Below are positions 57,571 through 64,000 of a stretch of DNA of 64,000 bases, piece by piece. Positions within the stretch are counted from its first letter, which is position 1. The number at the start of each line of letters is the position of its first letter. The notes under the pieces are model-generated. The model had not been told where the DNA came from and searched no databases. It saw only the letters and a list, made by a program, of their open reading frames with translations. The translations under genes and the position numbers were made by a program. The DNA lies in assembly GCA_030490835.1 (NCBI GenBank), contig CM059971.1, positions 124,590,564 through 124,654,563 on the forward strand. The letters run 5' to 3'. The stretch comes from Annona cherimola (taxonomy: Eukaryota > Streptophyta > Magnoliopsida > Magnoliales > Annonaceae).

Positions 57571-59578
57571 GCGCAAGATCATGATCCTTTTTAAAAAAAT
57601 CCATTTGTGGTGTGAGAGTTGTGAAAGTACGTGATTATAACATCAATTGTCATATTATATAAATACTAATAAAAAATAACTTTGACCTATATTTGGTACC
57701 AATAGAGTAAAATTTTATTTTGGGAGCGAAAAGGTAGGCATATGCAAGAAACTTTGCTGTAGTGTATACAACTGACAAGCAGTGAACGTGGCAATGTATG
57801 GCATCCAATAAGACCATATATTATTCTGTTTCTTGCACAGGAAACCCTTCTAGTGTTAAGAAAAAAGGAAAGAAAAAAAATCCTAATGCCAATGCACATG
57901 TCTGGGATTGCATAAGATCTTCGATTATTGTGTGTAGTAAATTCCCGCAAATAAGAGACAATTTTAGAGGATAGATCAATGAGTAATACTTAATCATTTG
58001 CCCTTGTTTGTTGTCATTCTCTTTTGTTCTTTACTTGTTATTGCAAAGGCAATTTTTTAAAATGACGACCCCAGAAAACCGGTACAATTTCAATTTTTTC
58101 GAGGTGTAAAAGAGCAATTACTAATGCATTATCTGTATCTTTTAATTGTTATTATATTTTTTTGTTTACTGACTTAAATGTTGTGTGATGACACTAAGAA
58201 AAACCCTGTACACTATTTATTCTAAAATTTCCTGCCGGTAGCATGAATAGGGTTTCCCACTAAACCCTTCTCAATCCTCAACCATGATAATGAGATGCAA
58301 GAGGTTCATTTTTTTTTAAAAATAGATTTTAGAGTTCATTTCTTTCACCTAGTTGACAGTGAAGTCCATCATATTGACAAGGTAGACAATATCTAATATT
58401 TAAACACCAGTTCAATTAATAATTAGAAGCTTTCCCAAAAAGAGAAAAAAAGGTGCAAACTGGGCACGAACTGAAATACCAGTGAACTGATCAAAGGCTT
58501 GAGAACAGACCTTCTGATGGTCCAATTACGGTAGACACATGGCATTTTCTCATGTTCAGAAAATTTCTAGCACGATATCATATATACAACAGATGATTTC
58601 TTTAAAATGTGATTCATTCATATAATAAAAGCTGCGTCCTCTCTCATTAAAATTTTCGCAGAAGTCTCCAAGAATTTCTTCCCAATTAACAACATTCGTC
58701 CTCACTAGAATATGTCAAAGATACGGCATACCCCACCTATTTTCCTTCCAGGGACATCTTACCTGCTAAAACACGGATTACGATAGTTTGATCCTCTCAC
58801 CACTGATTTCTCCTCCTATCCTTCTTCTTTCTTCTTCTTGGGCTTAGCTTAGCTGTCTTTTCTTGCTCATCTGCAACTTGACCCAACTGGAGACCTACAA
58901 GAAGAAACACAGGGGTTTCCACCTTTGAAACCCTTGTGTATCAGCAAAAACAAAGGTTCACAATACTAAATACATGCACCGTGCTTGTAAAATGGCTCGG
59001 GTGATTGCTGATAGTCACATGCTAACATTATTATTATTAGTTTTTTTGTAGTAGATGCTAATATTATTATTATTATTACTGCTGCTAGTTTTTATGCTAG
59101 CAGATCTGGAACATGCAGGTATAAGAGAATTACTGACGAATATTTGTACTGTAATGTTAGGAAAATTAATGACTTAATTCTACTATTAATACAATGTAAC
59201 AAAACAATGCTTACTTGAGAGGAAGATTTTTCTATATTGTTTAAAAAATTTAATACCAATCCTGTAGGCCAACTTTCAGAAACCCTATCCAGGTTAAAGG
59301 GCACAAGCCGTCATATTCCCACCACGGCCAAAACCCTAGAACAATAATTGTGTCGTTTTCCTTTTTCTTTCTTTTTTTTGGCTGTCAGATCATTAGCAGT
59401 AACTTAAATTATTCAAACAAGAAATGATCGTCTGTCCCATGTGCACTGATGTAAGTTAGCTATCTCTTCGAAATGAGATGAGGTAGTGTAGTGTGAACCA
59501 TAAAATGTGTCTAAGTCCCTTCTAACTCATTAAAAAGGATATCTCGTAACCCCTCAAATCGATTTTGAATCTGCATTA

Positions 59579-59619
<41 letters not shown>

Positions 59620-60718
59620 GGTTTCAGATTTGCATGTCTTTCAAATGGTTGGTCTCAAATTTTGAATCTGCGTTACTCTCTCTCGATTTTGAATTTTCAT
59701 TACTCCAAAATACAAAGAAAAAGGGCTGCGTGCTAATTACGAGCACAGGGAAAGGCCTCACTCCTCTGTGTATATAGAAAAATCTATAGCAAAAGGAGGA
59801 ATACCAATTCATTGGCTTGAAACTGTAATTAGTGGAAAAATAATCATTGGGTAATTGGACACCTAAGGCCTGCACTGGGGAGTGATGATTAGTAGGAGAA
59901 TATAAGAATTTCATACTTTCACAAAACGCAAGTGAAAAGGATTATTCAACACCCAAGTATACCCTTACAATTGGAAAACATTCCAACCATGGAAGAGGCT
60001 TTTCCGTTCTTGTACATCTTGGAAGGTTTCAACTCAATTCGTAAGAGTCCTAAATTTTAAAATCGAAAAAAAAAAAACTTCAAAAAGTAATCTACTGACT
60101 TCACTACATATGCATTCTTCCTATTTCAAAAGTGGATTAATGGGCGGCCCAACCGAACCAAGAAAACCCACTGTCAGCATGTAGAGAATTCTCAAATTAG
60201 GATTTTATATATTTGTTCTTCCTATTTTCCTACTATTTTTATTAAATCTGCTAGAAACTTCTTTCAATTTCAGGCATGTTTCTTATATGCGAGGTAGAAA
60301 ATTGCATTTTCTAGCAAAAAATCCATAAGCACTTGAAAGCTGTCAATGAAATTTAGTGATGGAAACTGATAGTGTGACCACCGACAGGTTGACGCAATGC
60401 CCATCCTCAAGCAGGCTTGAAAAGACACGGAGACCAGAGAAGGCAGAAGGAAGTGCGGTAGAAGTAGAAACGACTGCATTCTAGTAGCATCCAGTCGACA
60501 AAGACAGAAAAACAAGGTCTAGTCACCTATACTTATCTGGAATATGCCTGATGGCCTATGTTTTGACTAAGTTAGGCAGTACTTGCAGGAATGGAAGCAC
60601 ATGGCTTCCGCTCTGGCGCTAAGTAGTGGAAAAGGCAGAAAGGCTGACGCCCACATGGTTTACTGGCCTCCAATAGCCTAGAAACGGTGCCGAATTCGCA
60701 TCTTTTCTTGCAAACTAT
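57571..60718. other. Intergenic; no gene supported
   Basis: (TC)n followed by (AC)n at 59,578-59,619. A few ATT repeats near 59,030-59,085. Short frames at 57687, 59624 and 60270 have no family match, signal peptide or splice context. Confidence 0.5.
59578..59619. repeat. Compound (CT)n(CA)n microsatellite
   Basis: About 12 CT units followed directly by about 9 CA units. Confidence 0.85.
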
Positions 60719-61011
60719 GGGTGTGTTTGGTGGGAGATGAAACTTTTTTTGATAAAGAATTTTCAGGATAAAAATTATTAAGTTGATAGAAAATGATATG
60801 ATATGATAAAGATAATGATGAGGTGTAAAGAGAATAAAGTTAAAATAAATAGGCTAATTGTATGGATAGTTGTGTGGAAATGATTGAAAAGTAAAGTTAT
60901 TTGTATAGAAAAAAGTGAAAAAATAATTAAAAATAAGGTAGTTATAAAGAGCGAAAAGTTTTAGATTGAAAAATTTTTGTAGACGTTTTTTGTGTCCAAC
61001 CAAACACATCC
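60719..61011. mobile_element. MITE, GGGTGTGTTTGG family, 293 bp, target duplication TAT
   Basis: Starts GGGTGTGTTTGG (first base at 60719) and ends CCAAACACATCC, with TAT on both sides (60716-60718 and 61012-61014). The interior has AAAATGATATGATATGATAAAG and AATAAAGTTAAAATAAATAGG as in the other family members. Confidence 0.8.
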
Positions 61012-63315
61012 TATATATCTTTTGCAACAAGAGGCACTTCATCCGGCTAAAGTTAACTCAAACCGGTTAATGTTGGTTTAAGCTCACGGAATTTGATAAA
61101 TCGACTTGAGACTTAGTTATGGGTTGAGATTTACTAACCCATCATTCCATAAAACAACCCATATAATCTGTGACTATGTGACTTGTATAATCCATAAAGA
61201 TGTTTTTATTAAATTTATTGAACTTCATGTAATTCATAATTTCAAAGAGAAGGATTGAAACTATATACCAAAAACCTTCTTGTACTTATAATTTCAAATA
61301 GGGAAAATTTGTCTTCCAAATATGGGAAATGCATTAGCATCACATTCCTTTTTGTCCTTTATTTTAGCATTATACTCTTAAAATTTTATTGCCATAAGTT
61401 CTTTTATATAAATGCCATCATGCTTTTAGCAGTGGTAATGTCTTGCCCACATATGGGATCTGTTCAAATCTCCTTTCCAGTATGGAAAAGGTTTTTTACA
61501 TATAGTCTTCCTAAAGTGAGAGTTTAACAAATTTTCCACAATTTCCCTCCTAAGGTGAGGTTTATAGGAAATTTTCCTTGATGCGAGGACGTGAATGTAC
61601 TCCATTGTAACATTAGGATGTTACATTGTATGAAAAAAATCAAAAAATTCTTTTATGTAAATCAATCTCAGTTAAACTCATTTGCAACCCATTTTGCTGA
61701 CGTGGGGTCAACTTGCAAGTAGCAAATCAATTCGGTTTCAATGAGTAGATTAAAACATAATAAAAAAGTAAATAGATTAAGGTTGACATTGAGATTTTAA
61801 TATATGGATTGTAAATGAATTAAGTTTAAGATTATATAAATGGCCTAGCTAGGATTATCAGACTTGCAACTTAAAGTTATGCTTTCTAGTCACCACTTGG
61901 ATGCTCAAGTTGTTGATGTAGTTGTGTGTAAATAGTACTATAAGTGGAAGGTTCATGGTTCCGTTAAGTGTCTGATCATACAAGATGTGTCAAATAATTT
62001 AAAAATTTGTGCTTTTTAAATTCTCCCATATATTTGTAGAGAAATCTACTAAGACAATATTATGGTTTTGGAGTAGGTTAGCTAAATTCATCTAGTTCTT
62101 TTTCTCTTGTTCATGCCTTTTTAATTGTTGTTGAATTTACGGTTGTGGACCATCACAACTTTTCAAGAACATACTAAAAAGAATCTGGAAACTTCACCTA
62201 TACAAGAAAATGAAAGATAAAAAAATCCTTTGAAAAACTTATGGGCAGCATGTATTTCTAATTTAGCGTCTGGTTAATTCCTGAAACTGCCCGACACTGA
62301 GAAGTAAGAGGAACTATTTTTTTTTCAAAAAAATTCCATTATCCAATGGATTAGCTAGGTTACCTGATAGGGTTAAGTTATAGCATAAGACAGAATGCTA
62401 GCATTTGATAGAGTATACTCAACTTGCTCTAGAGTCTTGATGCAATAGAAACGATATGGATAAATACAAAATATGGACTTATAGCTTCTGTCCACACAAA
62501 ATTGTGCGTATATTCTTGAGTTTTGCAAAATTATAAAGAGTAGTTGTCCCATTAGTTTAGGCTAAGAAAAACCATGATTAACTTAGGCAAAAAACTTATT
62601 TTTAAATTTTTTGGAACAAAATAATTAATTTAAGTGTATTTAATCTTTAAGTCAAGTTTTACCATTTTTGAAGATATATATATATATCTATTTATTTATT
62701 TATTTTAAAGACAAGAATATTTTAGTCATTTTCGACATTAAAAATGACTAAAAATAAATAAAACACTAATATGTTTAAGAACTCAAAAAATATACACATA
62801 TAAAAAATGGTAAAACTTAGTTAAAGCTTAAATATACTTAGATAAATAGTTTTATAAAACAAACCAAAAATGAATATTGAAAATAGATTTTTTTAGCCAA
62901 GTAATAGTTTGTGTAGCCCTGACTAGTAGGATCAATATTCAACTATAAAATACTCTATAACTTGTATAAAAGTTTACAAGTTTTTTTCTTTCACCAAGTT
63001 TTAAATAATGGTAGTTAAAATTGTTGTCGAAATGATAAAAATGCCCCATTAATATATACACTACAGTAAAATTTATAATTTTATATTACAATGTTATAAA
63101 AAAGTTGCAAAATGACACATATATTATAAAAATAAAATACATAAATAAATAATTTAATAATGAAAATAATAGTGTTAATAACAACTTATTATTGCCAGGA
63201 TAATTTCATCATTTCATCAAAAAAATTAATTATTGCTAATGAAACCTTGATGGATCGGCATGCTTATAATTTCATGTAAATATATTGTGTATTTTGTAAT
63301 TTTACAGAACTAAGG
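61012..63315. other. Intergenic; no gene supported
   Basis: AT-rich. 62,595-62,880 is a foldback of the third family (AAGTGTATTTAATCTTTAAGTCAAGTTTTACCATTTTTGAA mirrored by AAAATGGTAAAACTTAGTTAAAGCTTAAATATACTTAG). No coding feature. Confidence 0.5.
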
Positions 63316-63339
63316 GTGTGTCTAAATAAGTGTAAAAGT

Positions 63340-64000
63340 TTTCCAAATAAAAAAAATTTCAATCAAATTTTTTTCAACATTTTGGACTTTGCTATAGCAT
63401 ATGATTTAGTTATAACAAATACCTTATTTCAAAAACGAGATGAATACTTGATAACTTTCAAGTGTGGGATAAATTCTAACCAAATAGATTTATTCTTTAT
63501 AAGAAAAGTGGATAGATCCCTTTATAGTAATTGTAAGGTTATCCTAGGCGAGAGCTTAGCTATGCAGCATAGATTATTAATGATGGATATATATACACAA
63601 AAAGAGTCAACAAAAACTAAAGGCAATATAATTTCAAAAATTAAATGGTGGAATTTAAAGGGAAATAACATAGAACTTTTTAGTATAAGAATGATAGAAT
63701 AAGGAAAATGAGACACACAAGAAGATGAAGTAGAATCAATGTGAGATAAAATGATAACTAACATAAAGGAAGTAAGACAACGTATTATAGACATATATAA
63801 AAATCGTAGATCCTCACATAGATAAACTTGGTGGTGGAATGAAGATTTTCAAAAAAACTATAAATACTAAACAAGAAAAGTTTAAAACATGACAGAGAAA
63901 TAAAAATGATACAAACTTACAACAATACAAACTATCAAAAAAAGCTACTAAAAAGATTATTAGCGATGCTAAACACAAAGCTTATGACAACTTATAAGAC
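63340..64000 (+). mobile_element. Degraded RTE-type LINE, endonuclease C-terminus and linker, running out of the window
   Basis: Plus-strand translation of 63370-63702: NILDFAIAYDLVITNTLF, then NSNQIDLFFIRKVDRSLYSNCKVI and IKWWNLKG, which are the C-terminal blocks of an RTE apurinic endonuclease (the S/NQIDFF motif is nearly intact). After a frameshift the linker resumes at about 63757 (NIKEVRQRIIDIYKNRRSSHR, then a stop, then TWWWNED). It matches the start of the LINE at 4796-6793 as far as KKATKKIISDAKHKAY at the window edge. Together the two copies cover adjoining parts of one family. This copy is broken by stops and frameshifts. Confidence 0.8.

Noticed and set aside
1..64000. CRISPR arrays, operons, phage genes, rRNA, organelle inserts, endogenous viral genes
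   Set aside because: None seen; the window is plant nuclear DNA, and direct repeats found are few and without regular spacers.

Overview
This window is nuclear DNA from a flowering plant. The evidence is spliced genes with GT-AG introns, a plant Raf-like kinase, a type I (M-gamma) MADS-box gene, a DUF4228/PADRE gene, plant-type PEX7, and AT-rich intergenic DNA full of MITEs and RTE-type LINE pieces. The lineage cannot be fixed from the window alone. Long introns and RTE LINEs would fit a basal angiosperm or magnoliid, but that is only a guess.

Layout. (1) About 1-15,113, plus strand: the 3' two-thirds of a Raf-like MAPKKK gene. Ten exons are recognisable and encode a complete kinase domain with all catalytic residues. 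Its 8.0-kb third visible intron holds a tandem duplication, old LINE debris, one younger 5'-truncated RTE LINE with an unbroken 665-codon frame, and three MITEs. (2) About 15.4-26.5 kb: a tandem segmental duplication. Copy 1 carries an intact three-exon M-gamma MADS-box gene (386 aa). Copy 2 carries its dead paralogue, with frameshifts, stops, a hAT MITE in exon 2, and exon 3 missing. Copy 2 also holds a retroposed insert with an A-tail and a 16-bp target duplication. Because copy 1 keeps the empty sites, the order of events can be read. (3) 26.5-33.3 kb: a foldback repeat, then intronless PEX7 on the minus strand. (4) 33.37-33.80 kb: a small secreted-peptide gene with a TATA box, a signal peptide and two SGPS-like proline-rich motifs (PIP/CEP-like). 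(5) 40.3-41.9 kb: an intronless DUF4228 gene. (6) 41.9-64.0 kb: no supportable gene. It holds MITEs of several families, a 1.2-kb hAT element with a perfect 8-bp target duplication and a GC-rich cargo, SINE-like pieces, simple repeats, and at the right edge the start of another degraded RTE LINE that leaves the window.

The genes share no obvious pathway: a signalling kinase, a reproductive-type MADS factor, the peroxisomal PTS2 receptor, a putative signalling peptide and a stress-associated PADRE protein. The window's main interest is the layered mobile-element history. I see no wholly new multi-gene system.
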